Assembly (NCBI GenBank): GCA_008009225.1
Contig: CM017762.1
Location: 37,170,473-37,234,472, forward strand
Direction of reading: 5' to 3'
Length of the DNA stretch: 64,000 nt
From: Acer yangbiense
Taxonomy: Eukaryota; Streptophyta; Magnoliopsida; Sapindales; Sapindaceae
The position numbers were made by a program, and so were the translations under genes. This document shows positions 46,194 through 58,600 of this stretch, piece by piece (position 1 is the stretch's first letter; the number at the start of each line of letters is the position of its first letter). The notes under the pieces were generated by a model. That model was not told the origin of the DNA. It saw nothing but the letters and a program-made list of their open reading frames with translations, and made no database searches.

Positions 46194-47190
46194 TGATCGT
46201 GCCAAATATGTTATATATTTCGTCCCTAATTTCCTTATCCTTTGTCTCATTTTCTTGCGTTTTAGCGTCTTTTATGGGCTCTTTGTTTGTAATTTCAGGC
46301 ATTCGTGCATTTTTGGTGTTGGAAACGGAATTCGGGACTTTCATGCGAAATGGGGATCAAATTGTGCAAAAAAAAGAACAAGAACCATCAGAAGCTCTAA
46401 GAGTGTAGGTACAGTGTGGGTCATCAAATCGCACTCAACCCGCACACTTCTAGCATAGGAAATCCAGTGCAGGACCCACGCACAACCCGCACACTAACAG
46501 ATCGAAGAAGACAACATAACGTAATAAAATACGGGTACAGTACGGGTCCCTTACCTGCACTCTACACTTTCCAACATGGGAATTCCTGCGTTGGACCCGC
46601 ACTCAACCCGCACTATATGGGAAACTCGGGAGTTGAAATCTTGAAGAATCGATAAAGTACGGGTACAGTGCGGGTCCTAACCGCACTTGACCCGTACTCT
46701 GCACTCTTCAGCATAGCGAATGGCGGGTTTTTGGGCCATTTTTGAGGGGTAATTTGTTCCTTTCATGCCTAAATCGTTCCTTAACCTCCCAAGCCTATAA
46801 ATATACCATATTCTTCACAAGAGAAAAAACTCTTCACCTAAATAACCTCGAAACCCTCTCCTCTACACTTAATCTTCTTCACATAACAAAGAGAGAGAGA
46901 GAGAGACCTTCCAAGGCATCCATGGAGGTTTTCCTCCATGGATTACCTCACTATTACCACCTTCCACTTTCAACCACCCATCTTTGGAGGAGATTCATGA
47001 GGAAAGAGCCACCCTACCTTGTCTATGAGGAGGAGGAGCTTCAATGGAGCTTGGAGATCCGAGATGACAATTGGGTTCCTCTCCGAGCTTGAAGATCCGA
47101 GATTGACACCTTGGGTTTTCTCTTTTACTATTCTCTTGTATTTTCTTTATTTGATGTGTATCCCCATTAGGGAAATATGTAAACTCAACA
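46194..47190 (+). repeat. Probable gypsy-type solo LTR inside family B copy 4
   Basis: It has TGATCGTGCCAAATATG at the start and AAACTCAACA at the end, ~1.0 kb. It contains repeated GTACGGGTACAGTGCGGGTC and CGCACTCAACCCGCAC motifs (46400-46700) just upstream of CCTATAAATATACC (about 46793-46806), a promoter-like site. Flanks are CTATC and CTAGT, a weak match. The 116-codon frame at 46742-47092 is not a recognised protein. Confidence 0.55.
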
Positions 47191-47256
47191 CTAGTTCTAG
47201 TTATGTGATTAACTTGTATTTAATATCTTCAAGTATTGTCTCATTCAATTGCTTGG
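47191..47256 (+). repeat. Possible continuation of family B copy 4
   Basis: TTCTAGTTATGTGATTAACTTG loosely resembles family B sequence near 41600. It ends at a SIRE-like LTR start at 47257. Confidence 0.35.
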
Positions 47257-47302
47257 TGAAAGTTCTCACGGTGTGTTAAATATTAATCTAAAGGGGTGGG
47301 GG
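47257..47302 (-). repeat. SIRE-like LTR edge, split by family A LTR
   Basis: TGAAAGTTCTCACGGTGTGTT matches the minus-strand edge of SIRE-like LTRs such as 14775. It continues at 49569 after the family A insertion. Confidence 0.7.
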
Positions 47303-49568
47303 TGTTAGGATTATGCTCAATAGCAAGAGTGTAATGTTGTAATTAACAATCTTTTTCATATTAATAAAGTGATTTCTGGTTTAACAAATCGTATAGCATT
47401 TATAGTTTAATATTATAATTGTCAAAGTAAATAATCATAAGGTCTAAAGACTATGAGAAAAGAAGAATTGTTCGTACATTTGGATATGTATGTGGTAGAC
47501 ACAATTCTTTAGTTAGTCTTGAATAATGTTCACAACTTAAGTTAAAGGTTGGGCACCTTTATCTTGTTAAAGTTGTAGAATTCTTTTGCTAGCATTTGAG
47601 TGGGATCAAATGAGATATGATGAGTCTAAATCATCGGAGTGTCTTCGAGCAAAAGGATCTAGTGCACTGGGTGCATTGAACATGATCACAATGAAAAGCT
47701 TTATCTAGAACCGTCAATAGATAATAGTCTTTTCATTATCAGGACAATCGGAGAGTCTATCTTAATCCTGAGATAAATGATGGACTTATGGTTGCAAGTG
47801 ATATCATTTGAGTTATCAATGAGTATGATTATATCGCATAGTCTATCCTCGATAGTTTGGTGATATTCATTTGTTAATCGATAGAGGACTTCATTTATAG
47901 ATATGGACATCGTGGCTCCATTTAATTAAATGAGAGTATAATATCATCATATGGATGTTTTGAGGTAATTGGATATTAAATCTCAACGTTGAGTTTTCGA
48001 TAGTGTCTATTGAAAACATGGCTTCTGGACAAGTCAAAATATCCAAGTTCAAAACGTGGTCATATGAGTAAATATGGTAACTTGGAGAGTTATAGGCGGT
48101 CTATGAACTCTTGGCGATTACTGATATTAATCACGAGGATACACTATCTCCTATATGATTGTCTAGGGTATGAATGAGGAGCATCTTCCTTTTCTATCTT
48201 TATTTAAGAGTTCAATTTTAGCTCTTTAGTGGAATGAGTTAAAATTAATGGATCGGACCTAAGTGAATCATTTGTTGATTGTGATTAGGTTATGTCTATT
48301 GAAGCTTAAATTTAGATGGCCCGCCAAGATCCCAATCCACACGGACTTGCATGGATCACTTGATATATTCTACCGGACCAATTTAAGGGTCCATCAAGAA
48401 TTGCATTTAATATATTAAGAATATAATTTGCACATTATTTAAGTAATGGGCTGCTCAATTATATTTATATATTAATGAAAGACATGTGGGCTTGTTTCTT
48501 TTAGTAAGAATGGGTATGGTTCACATGTGGGCTTTTTATTTAAAGTCCAATGGATTAAATGAAATAAGAAAATAATATTTTGGCCCATTTATTCAAGTGG
48601 GGCGGCAAGGTTAAGTTTTAACCTAATATATTATTTTGTTTCATTTGTTTTAATTAAATAAGAATTAATTAATTTATTAATTAATTGTTTAATTAAGAAA
48701 CAAATCTTTTCTGATTAGGAAATATGATTCCTAATGTTATACTATTGTTGGTAGTATACTAAAAGTAAAAGACTTATTTGGTAAGAAAATAAATAATTAA
48801 TTTTATTTATTTAATCAAATAAGAAGTCTTTTAATTTAGTCATTAAAAAGAATAAAATAACTATGAGTTGGATTAGGGTTAGAAGTCTATTCTTTTATGG
48901 AAATTAGGGTGCAACACAAACCTTTGGAGGTGGTGATTTGCGGCAACCCTAGTGCAAAAAGAAGAGAGATTTCGGCAACCCTAAAAGACAAGGAGAGGAA
49001 AATTTAGGCCACCTATATATTCCCACATATAGATTTCGGCCACCCTATAGTTGAGCTTGAGACAATTTTCTTCTTCTTCTCAATTCATAGAAAGCTTTTA
49101 TTCTACTAAAACAAAAAGGAGTGTTAGATTATTCTTTGATAGTATACTATTTGCTTAATCATCAATAAGCTTGTGTATACGATATCGATCTAGGTTCACG
49201 CGAGTTTCGATCATTAGATTGAGAACTCAAAAGTGACCGGAATAATCTCAGTCATTCTTTTGATTGTTTTTGTGACTAACAAAGAAAAGAAAGTTTGTTT
49301 TGTCCATTCACAGGTTTGCAATTCAAAGAAAAAGGGAGACCACGCTCCTAGGTGATCCACGTTCGTGCTAGGATTGAAGATCTTGCGGATTACCATCGAC
49401 GTAAGTCAATCGGATCACGCGACAAAAGGTATTCTACTTTTTGGTTATTGTATATGCATGTTTAATTAATTAAAGGGTTTAAGGTTCATAAAGGAAAAAT
49501 TTTAAAAGTCACTAAATCTTATTTTTAGTCTCGCTTCCGCTGCGTGTACTACGGTATTTTTCCCTACA
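47303..49568 (+). mobile_element. Family A solo LTR, 2266 bp, complete
   Basis: It begins TGTTAGGATTATGCTC and ends TATTTTTCCCTACA. GGGGG flanks both sides (47298-47302 and 49569-49573), consistent with a 5-bp duplication but weak because the target is a G run. CGCTTCCGCTGCG near the end and the start sequence point to the Angela/Tork group of copia. No gag or pol is present. It lies inside the G-rich block of a SIRE-like LTR. The window ends 1-2239 and 63816-64000 are minus-strand copies. Confidence 0.85.
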
Positions 49569-50063
49569 GGGGGGTGAATAGATTTTAATCGTTATTACCC
49601 AATTTTCGTGTTTAGTCAAATTTAGGAAAATGCCCCAAACTAGACAATATAATATAGCAAGTGTAATACGGTGCGAAAATTATATAACACTTGATATTTA
49701 CGTGGAAACCCTCACGAGAAAAACCACGGGCTGGTAAGTGCGCCACACTCGAACCTCGAATCCACTAATTGTGATAACGTTTACAACCTAATCCCGGTTT
49801 ATGATCTAATCCCGATCAATAACCCGTACCATTACCTGTAGGCCTGTAAAAGTGGACCAAGTCCAATTTGCTCATGTGACCACCTAATCCCGGTGTACGA
49901 CCTAATCCCGGTCTATCACACAAGACTTACTTCTCCGAAGAGATCAACACCCTATGTGAATATGCAAAGATATCCAAATTTGCAAGTAATGCTAGGGGAC
50001 ACTAAATGCTTAACTAGGATTATATGATATCAATAAAATCTAAAAGTAATACAATAAATGCTT
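49569..50063 (-). repeat. SIRE-like LTR fragment, second part
   Basis: From GGGGGGTGAATAGATTTTAA it continues the LTR begun at 47257, with GAAAACCACGGGCTGG-like and CTAATCCCGGT repeat blocks typical of this group. It ends at the next LTR near 50063. Confidence 0.75.
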
Positions 50064-50088
50064 GGTTTGTTCTATATATATATATCTA

Positions 50089-50127
<39 letters not shown>

Positions 50128-51713
50128 GAAGGGGTGAATGGATTTTAACTATTATTACCCAATTTTCGCATGCAAGTCAATTTTACGAAAACGACCCTAC
50201 TAGTCAAAAATACAAGCAAGTGTAATATAGTGCAGAATTTAAATAACACTTGATGTATACGTGGAAACCCAACCACTGGGAAAAACCACGGGCTGTTTAG
50301 TGCGCCACACTCGGACCTCGAAATCCACTAATCGAAATGGAGTTTACAACCTATGTAGACCTCGTCTAACACTCCAGTCAGTAACCCCCCACTTCTACCA
50401 CTCGGGCCTTTAAAAGTGGCTCTAGTCCAATTGCTTGAGGCCTAAGCAATCTTAGCCTCAAGACTTAATTCTCTATGAAGAGATTATGCAACCTATGTGA
50501 ATATGTAAAATACTTAAAATGCAATTTAGAGCTAGGTTACTCTAAATGCTTACCTAGGATAATGATATGCAATTAATTCAATCCTAGATATCAATAGCTA
50601 GATGATATGTCAAATAGCTTAGCTAATCAAGATTAATCAAAAACCTAATTAGCTATCACAATACAACACTCAATCAATTCATCACAATTAATTCTCTAAT
50701 CTTGTATTTATCATATGATCAAAAACATAAAAGTAAATTAAAAGAGAATATGCTTGATAGTCAAAATACTAAAATAAGATGAAATTAATCAAAATCTTAC
50801 CAAGCATGTTGTGATGATGCAAACCCAATCATGGATGAATTCAAGATGAACTTTGATGCACAAAGGATTTGATTTGATTTGAGTGTTTAAAGGTGAGTTC
50901 TTGATTTGATTTTTTCTTAAAAATCTCTCTTTGATGTTTAGGGTTCTAAAGACTCAAAGAACTTAATCAGAGAATGAGAAAGTAAGATATTTATAGACAT
51001 CAAGAATTGGGCATGTGAAAAGATAAGTTTGCCCTTGAAATGCACCGATCGGCGGTTTTAATCGGTGGCCAGGCCGCTGATCATAACTGCCGAATTGAAC
51101 CTGAGAAGAACATGGGAACAACGGCGGTTTCATGACCGCCGATCCAACCGCCGAATCAAACCCGAGATATTAAATCGATTAGGTATGAACAACGGTTTCG
51201 AACGGCGGTCGTGACCGCCGATCGTGACCGCAGAATTGCTTTAGACACTTCTGGATGCAAACGGCGGTTTCATTCGGCGGCCAGGCCGCCGATCATAACC
51301 GCCGATCACCAACAGAGGTGAAAACCAAGGAGAAGCCAAGGGCATTCTTCGTGGGCGGTTTTCGTTCAAAACCAAGCACATTCTAGTGCATGCACGGATG
51401 TTTCCGAACACTATCGGGAAACGAATTACTAAGCACATATACACACAACAAGATATCAAACAAAGTGCTAGTGTGTAAAGTGACATGTGAAGAGTATGCA
51501 CACAAGAACAAGTATGCTAAGTGTGTGTGTGCTAACTAAATCTCTTCAAAGAAAACCAAGCACTAGAAATTATACCTTTGGCATGCTTGTCCCTTGAGGT
51601 CTTGGAAGGGCCTTCGAGCATGAAGTTCAAACACCTAAACTACCCTTACATTATCAACCCCAACATGTGGTTTGTCCACGAAATAAGCCAATCAAGATAT
51701 GGGAATCCTTACA
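50064..51713 (-). repeat. 3' LTR of gag-only element 4
   Basis: On the minus strand it starts TGTAAGGATTCCC at 51713 and lacks only the last ~15 bases at its other edge. It has a CGGCGG cassette (51040-51310), a reversed TATA box at 50988-50995, and a 38-base G run at 50089-50126. Adjacent at 51714 is the polypurine tract. Confidence 0.85.
50089..50126. repeat. 38-base G homopolymer in LTR
   Basis: It sits where most copies carry 5-8 Gs within TCTAGA(G)nTGAATAGATT. Similar expansions are at 52751-52773 (23 G) and 10875-10901 (27 C, opposite strand). Confidence 0.85.
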
Positions 51714-52710
51714 ATCTCCCCCTTTGGCTATTTCGTGACAAAACCACCACTCACATTGATTCCTCACAACATAATAAAAACTATGGGTCTACAATGATTT
51801 TCTACTTTACGAAGAGATATGTAAAAGTAATCTTGAAGTCATCAATCTCATGTAGACAAATCAATCCCTGAAAGCAAAGTTTTTATACTTTCCAATTCAA
51901 GTAAAAAGTGAGATGAATCAAGTGAGAACATAAACAAGCATTTGCATTCTTGAAAATTAAACACAACATCATGCAATGTATGATGAATGCAATGCTCCCC
52001 CTCAAAGGGTTACTCCCCCTCAATGTGTTGTCTCCCCAACATGCATAATTGCTACCACAATTTGCAACTCCTCACCATTCTACTCCCCCTTTTTGTCATG
52101 ATATAGGCAAAGGAGTAGTCCCCAATCGAGTCACTTAACAAAGAGAGATGATAGCATTCAAGTCATTTGCATAATCATAAAATACACTTTATGCAACTCT
52201 ATCAATAGGAGAGAAACAAGGAGATTTATTTTAAAGTAAATGTGTGAATCAAAACATGCTTTGCATACAAGACATGTAGCATTCAAGTCCAAAATACAAT
52301 GGTATTTGGCAAAGCAAATGACAAAGGTTTCTAATAAGAATTCAAACCAATTTCACCAATGTCATGAGAGAAGCAAGGATATAGAGTTTTCATTGATTTT
52401 AATTTATGAGCAACTATATCCATCTTTATAAGCCAAACATGTCATGAGCGACTTTGCACCCTATTCGATTTTTCCGGGAATGAAACCCGTATGATAGTAG
52501 ACATGTTCAACAAATAAAGAAAGAGAGACAATTTGGAATATAAATTCCTTTGAATGGATACAAGATCCTTAATTCATTTTGAGTCTCATAAGATTTTTCA
52601 CACAAGTTTTGCATTTAAAAATTGCTATCATCAATTCATGCTTTTTCATTTGAGCATGTTATTTGAATTTCATGCTTTTCATATATCATTAGAATGTTAT
52701 AAAAACAACT
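51714..52710 (-). mobile_element. 3' internal region of gag-only element 4, distal part
   Basis: This is polypurine tract plus noncoding 3' region, very like 11057-12050. It is interrupted at 52710 by the complete element 3 and resumes at 62605; the reconstructed joint matches element 2 near 12048. No gene. Confidence 0.85.
52706..52710. repeat. Target site duplication CAACT, left
   Basis: CAACT precedes the element edge at 52711 and is repeated at 62600-62604. Confidence 0.93.
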
Positions 52711-54364
52711 TGAAACAAATTATAGCACGGTGTGTATAAAGCTATCTAGAGGGGGGGGGGGGGGGGGGGGGGGAGGGGTGAATAGATTTTACGCTTTTTA
52801 CCCAATTTTTCGTGTTAGTCAAAATTACGAAAATGCCCTCAAGATAATATAAACAAGCAAGTGTAATATGGTGCGGAAATTAAAACAACACTTGGTTTTT
52901 ACGTGGAAACCCTCACGGGAAAAACCACGGGCTATGTAAGTAAGCCACACTCGAACCTCGAATCCACTAAATGTGCAAACGATTACAACCTAATCCCGGA
53001 ATTAATCACACACCTACCTAATCCCGGTATGAGTGAACCTAGTCCAATTTGCTTGCGTTCTAAGCAACCTAATCCCGGATGCTACACACAAGACTTACTT
53101 TCTCTATGAAGAGAATACAACCCTAAGTGAATATATATAAATATCCAAAATGCAACATAGAGCAAGGGAAACCCTATATGCTTATCTAAGATGATTAATA
53201 TGCAATTAAGAACAATCCTAGATATCAAAACTAAATGACATGTCAATTAGTTTAGCTAATCAATATTAAGCACAAAACCTAATATGCTAGCACAATACAA
53301 CTTCTCAAACATACATCATACTCATCTCAATATTGTATCCAAAGCATACAAAATAATCAACAAGTAATTAATTGAGATTGCTAGATAAGAGAAACACAAA
53401 ACATGTAAGATATTAGTGAAAAACTTACCAAGCAAAGTATGATGAAGATTCCATGCAAGATGACATCTAGATGATCCAAGATGATGCTAGATGATGATTG
53501 ATGATCATGAAAAAGTGTTTGAGTGATTAAAATTGAGTTCTTTGTGTATTTTTCTTCTCTTGAAAAATATCCTAAGTATAGAATATGAATATGAACTCTC
53601 TTGGCTGACCTAAAGTCAAAGTGTTATATATATAGGGGCCATAAGTGAAGTGTGGTCGTTTTGAAAAACGCACCAAAAATTGCTCTGTGCGCTGGTGGCC
53701 TTGCGCTGGACGACAGGCGCAAGACCAGCGCACATGCACATTCTTGCATTGGCGCTGGACGACATGCGCTCACACAGGCGCCAGACCAGCGAAGCCACAC
53801 TGGGCGATCAGCGCTGGTGACCTTACGCTGGTGTAGACCAGCGCACGACCGGCGACAGAGAACTGAACGATCTGCGCTGGTGGGCTGCGCTGGTGTGGAC
53901 CAGCGCATGACCAGCGGCACGCCACTGGGCGTTTTGCGCCGGTGAGCGGCGCTGGACGTCAGGCGCAGGTGGACCAGTGCACAGCCCACAACTTTGAACC
54001 CCACAAGAAATCATGCAAGGGGAACAAAGGTAAACTAAGATGCATCCTAAGAGCCTAAATGCTATGATGTTATAAACACAAGATGCAATCATTTTACCAA
54101 GCAAGAAGAGATGTAAATAGGCATTGATGCACAACAAAAAGAAACACAACATACAAAGATTAAACATATGCATGAGTTGTGAGTATGTGCAACTATCTCT
54201 TCAAGACAAGTAAGCACTTAGAGTATTACCTTTGGTGCTTGTCAATTATGAGGTCTTCAAAGGGCCTAAGCAATAACAACAATATCTAAACTACCCTTAC
54301 AAAGAATCCCCACATATGGTTTGATCACGAAATAAGCCAATTAAAAACAACGGGAATCCTTACA
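52711..54364 (-). repeat. 3' LTR of copia element 3
   Basis: 1654 bases with TGTAAGGATTCCC at the minus-strand start and TTTGTTTCA at the end. It contains a 23-base G run at 52751-52773, a reversed TATATATA box at about 53625-53634, and a GC-rich cassette of GCGCTGG/CCAGCGC motifs (53680-53990). Confidence 0.93.
53680..53990. repeat. GC-rich GCGCTGG/CCAGCGC cassette in LTR
   Basis: Many copies of GCGCTGG and its complement ACCAGCGC make this hairpin-rich. It replaces the CGGCGG cassette of the other SIRE-like LTRs at the same place relative to the TATA box. Frames of ~126 codons on both strands are side effects of base composition. The 5' LTR copy is at 61915-62225. Confidence 0.8.
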
Positions 54365-54378
54365 ATCTCCCCGTTTGG
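54365..54378 (-). other. Polypurine tract of element 3
   Basis: The minus strand reads CCAAACGGGGAGAT directly before the LTR start TGTAAGG. Confidence 0.85.
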
Positions 54379-55641
54379 CTATTTCGTGACAAAACCATCA
54401 CTCACATTGATTCCTCACAAAAAAATAGAAACTACGGGACTACAACGATATTCTACATTATAAAGAGATAAGAGAATGCAACTTGAAGTCTTCAATCCTC
54501 TTGTAGAATGATCAATCCTTGAAAAGAGTTTCTAACATTTCTAATACAAGAAAAGTGTGAGATTAATCATGTGAGAACAATACCAAGCATTTGCATTTTT
54601 AGAATTTTGGCACAACATTACCAAATGTATGCAATGTATGATAAATGCAATGCTCCCCCTCAACGGATTACTCCCCCTCAATGTATGTTCTCCCCAAAGT
54701 GTACAATAGCTTCTATATTTTGCACCTCCCCTTACCATATCCTACTCCCCCTTTTTGTCATGATATAGGCAAAGGAGTAGTCCCCAACCGGGTCACTCAT
54801 AGCAACGAGAGATAGAAGCATGCAAGATTTGCATATACATATAAGTCACTTTATGCACTTCAATTAATTTGAGAGAAACAAGGAGATTTATTTTGAGAAA
54901 ATGTGTGAATCCAACATGCTTTGCATACAAGACATATAGCATTCAAGTCCAAAATACAATGGTATTTGGCAAAGCAAATGACAAAGGTTTCTAATAAGAA
55001 TTCAAACCAATTTCACCAATGTCATGGGAAAAGCAAGGATATAGAGATTATTGATTTCAATTTAAGAGCAACTATATCCAACTTTATAAGCGAAACATGG
55101 CATGAGCGACTTTGCACCCTATTTGATTTTTCCGGATAAGATATCCGTATGATAGTAACCATGTTCAACTAATAAAGAAAGAGAGACATTTGGAATGTAA
55201 ATTCCTTTGAATGGATACAAGATCCTTTATTCATTTTGAGTCTCATAAGCCTTCACACAAGTTTTGCATTTTAAGAATATGCAATCATCAATTCATGCTT
55301 TTCATGTGAGCATGTTATATGAATTTCATGCTTTTTCATTTGTCATTAGCATGTTATTAAAGAATCATCATGTCATGGAGATAACTATAGGTCATTCACA
55401 TCATACTTCCTATGTAAATCTCCTAGTCCAAAAATGCATGTTTGAACATAAATATGACATGGATTGTAGACAAGCAAGGTTCACACTTATAGAATTTGAA
55501 AACATATATACATATGTACAACCAAGCTTACTCAAGCAATCAAAAGAAGAGGCATAAGATATTTCAAATTTTTTGCAAGATACAAGAATGCAAAATAGCT
55601 CTCTTTGCTTGAGTTCCCCATATGGGGTCAATCATAGAACA
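54379..55641 (-). other. Noncoding 3' internal region of element 3
   Basis: About 1.26 kb follows the pol stop, collinear with 7310-8568. No env-like frame is present. Confidence 0.75.
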
Positions 55642-58600
55642 TCACTCCACAAGACATACCCCAATAGATCTACTAAGAGTTTTAAATCGAGTAGCATCTA
55701 AGGGTTTAGTAAATAGGTCCGCAAGTTGATCATTTGTACCTACATGTTCAAGTACTATGCATTTATTTTCAACAAGCTCTCTAATGAAGTGATGTCGGAT
55801 GTCAATATGCTTAGTTCTAGAATGTTGCACCGGATTCTTGGAAATATTAATGGCACTCATGTTATCACAAAAGAGAGTGAGAGTACCTTGGTTGAATCCG
55901 TAATCTACTAGCATTTGCTTCATCCATATAAGTTGAGTGCATCCACTCCCCGCGGCTATGTACTCGGCTTCCGCCGTGGACAAGGAAATCGAGTTTTGCT
56001 TCTTGCAAAACCAAGACACCAAGTTGTTGCCTAGAAAGAAGCAACCGCCCGATGTGCTCTTCCTATCATCGCAATTTCCTACCCAATCCGCATCACTATA
56101 TCCTACAAGACTGGGATTAGTGTCAAATGAGTACCAAATCCCATAGTTGGAAGTCCCATTCATAAAGCGAATGACTCTCTTAACCGAAGAGAGATGGGAC
56201 TCCTTGGGATCGGATTGGTACCTAGCACAAACTCCTACACTAAATGATATATCGGGCCTACTTGCGGTTAAATAGAGCAAGCTTCCTATCATGCCACGAT
56301 ATAAGGTTTGGTCCACACTTTTACCGCTAGCATCCTTGCTTAGCTTCAAAGTGGTGCTCATAGGAGTGTCACAATGTTTGGCTTTTTCAAGACCAAACTT
56401 CTTCACAAGGTTTTTGGCATATTTGGCTTGGGTTATGAAGATCCCATTATCTAGTTGCCTAATTTGCAAACCTAGGAAGTAATTAAGCTCACCAACAAGA
56501 CTCATCTCAAATTCATGAGACATAACATCAACAAATTGTTGGACCTTGGTGTTGTTGGTGGAGCCAAACACTATGTCATCGACATATATTTGAGCTATGA
56601 ATAGCTCATCATTGTCTCTCTTGATGAATAGTGTCTTGTCAACACTACCTCTTGTGTAGTTATTGTCAACAAGAAATTGAGTGAGGCGCTCATACCAAGC
56701 CCTCGGTGCTTGTTTCAACCCATATAGTGCCTTCTTGAGGCGATAGACATGGTTGGGGTGGTGAGCATCCACAAACCCCTTGGGTTGTTCAACAAACACT
56801 TCCTCTTGCAAGAAGCCATTGAGGAAGGCACTCTTGACATCCATTTGGTGCAATTTGAACTTGTGCACACAAGAAATGGACAAGAGAAGCCTAATAGACT
56901 CTAGACGGGCAACGGGAGCAAATGTCTCCTCAAAGTCGATACCCTCAATTTGAGAGTACCCTTGTGCTACAAGTCTAGCCTTGTTCCGCACTATGTTGCC
57001 ATCCTCATCGGATTTGTTCCTAAATATCCATTTAGTGCCTATGACATTAGTGGTCTTAGGCCTAGGAACTAGAGTCCAAACCTCATTCCTTTCGAATTGG
57101 TTTAGCTCTTCTTGCATGGCAAGAACCCAAAATTCATCATGTAAGGCTTCTTCAACCTTTTTGGGTTCAATTTGAGAGGTGTAGCAAGTATAGCTAATAA
57201 GATTAGCAAGTTGACGTCTAGTCCTAACACCCTCATTTACCTCTCCAATGATATCTTCTTTATCATGGAGTTTCCTAACCCATGGAGCGGGTTCTTTAGA
57301 GTCCAAGAGAGGAACTCTAGCAATAGGTTGTGTGTCATCATTGTTGACATTAGATGTCCCAACATTAGGAGACACCACAACCTTCTCCAAAGGAGAACCA
57401 ACACTAAAAATAACCTCCTCCTCATGATCATTAGACTTGAGCCTAGTATCATCAAATACGACATTGGATGATTCCATAACACTTAGAGTCTTTAAATTGA
57501 AAACTCTATAGGCTCTACTATTCAAGGCATAGCCAATAAAGATACCCTCATCACTCTTAGCATCGAATTTGCCAAGTTGATCACGGTCATTCAAAATGTA
57601 GCATTTGCTTCCAAAAGTGTGGAAGTAGCTAACATTTGGCCTCTTGCCTTTCCATAACTCATAGGAGGTGTTTCTAGTACCGGGCCTTAGGAAGACTCTA
57701 TTTCCTATATAGCAAGCCGTATTGACGGCTTCGGCCCATAGGTTCCTAGGGACATTGTTGCTAAGCAACATCACACGGGCCATCTCTTGAAGGACCCTAT
57801 TTTTCCTCTCAACAACTCCATTTTGTTGAGGTGTCCCAGGAGCCGAAAACTCATGGGAGATACCTAAACCATTACAAAAGGTTTCAAAGGTAGCATTCTC
57901 AAATTCCCTCCCATGGTCACTTCTAATCCGTTTTATGCTTTTAATATTTGAGTTCATTTCATTTTGAAGTTTATTACAAAGCATTTTAAACTTATCAAAA
58001 GTTTCGGATTTTTCTCTAAGAAAATATGTCCATGTGAACCTAGAGAAATCATCAACACATACAAAAATGTATCTCTTTCCACCCAAACTTTCGGTTTGCA
58101 TGGGACCCATGAGGTCCATGTGGAAAAGCTCAAGAGGCTCCTTGGTGGTGAGATACTTACCCTTTTTGTGCATGCTTTTAGTTTGCTTTCCTTGTTGGCA
58201 AGGTCCACAAACACCATTGGCTTTCTTCCCAAGCTTAGGGAGGCCACGCACACACTTGAACTTTCCAAGGGTCCGTAGATCCCTAAAGTTCATGTGGCCA
58301 AGTCTTTCATTCCACAACTCAATTTGCTCATCCATGGACACATGATTAGATACAATACTAGCTTCAAGACAATAACAATTGTCGCTAGATCTCATGCCCT
58401 TCAACAAGGTTTGTCCATCGGGTTGTCCATCGGGTTTTAGGATTGAGCAAAAATCTTTAGAAAACAAGACGGAATATCCTTCATCACTAAGATGTGAAAT
58501 GCTTATTAAATTGGCTTTCAAGCCATCAACAAATAAAGCATTGGATAAGGAGGGTAATCCGGGAACGGAAATGGTTCCTTTCCCTTTAACATTTCTTTTG

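Noticed and set aside
46742..47092. 116-codon frame in a gypsy-like LTR
   Set aside because: No recognisable domain and not supported by any related copy; it sits in the leader-like part of an LTR.
53624..54004. 126-codon frame (and overlapping frames on both strands) in the LTR
   Set aside because: It lies in the GC-rich repeat cassette of an LTR, appears on both strands and in both LTRs, and carries no domain.
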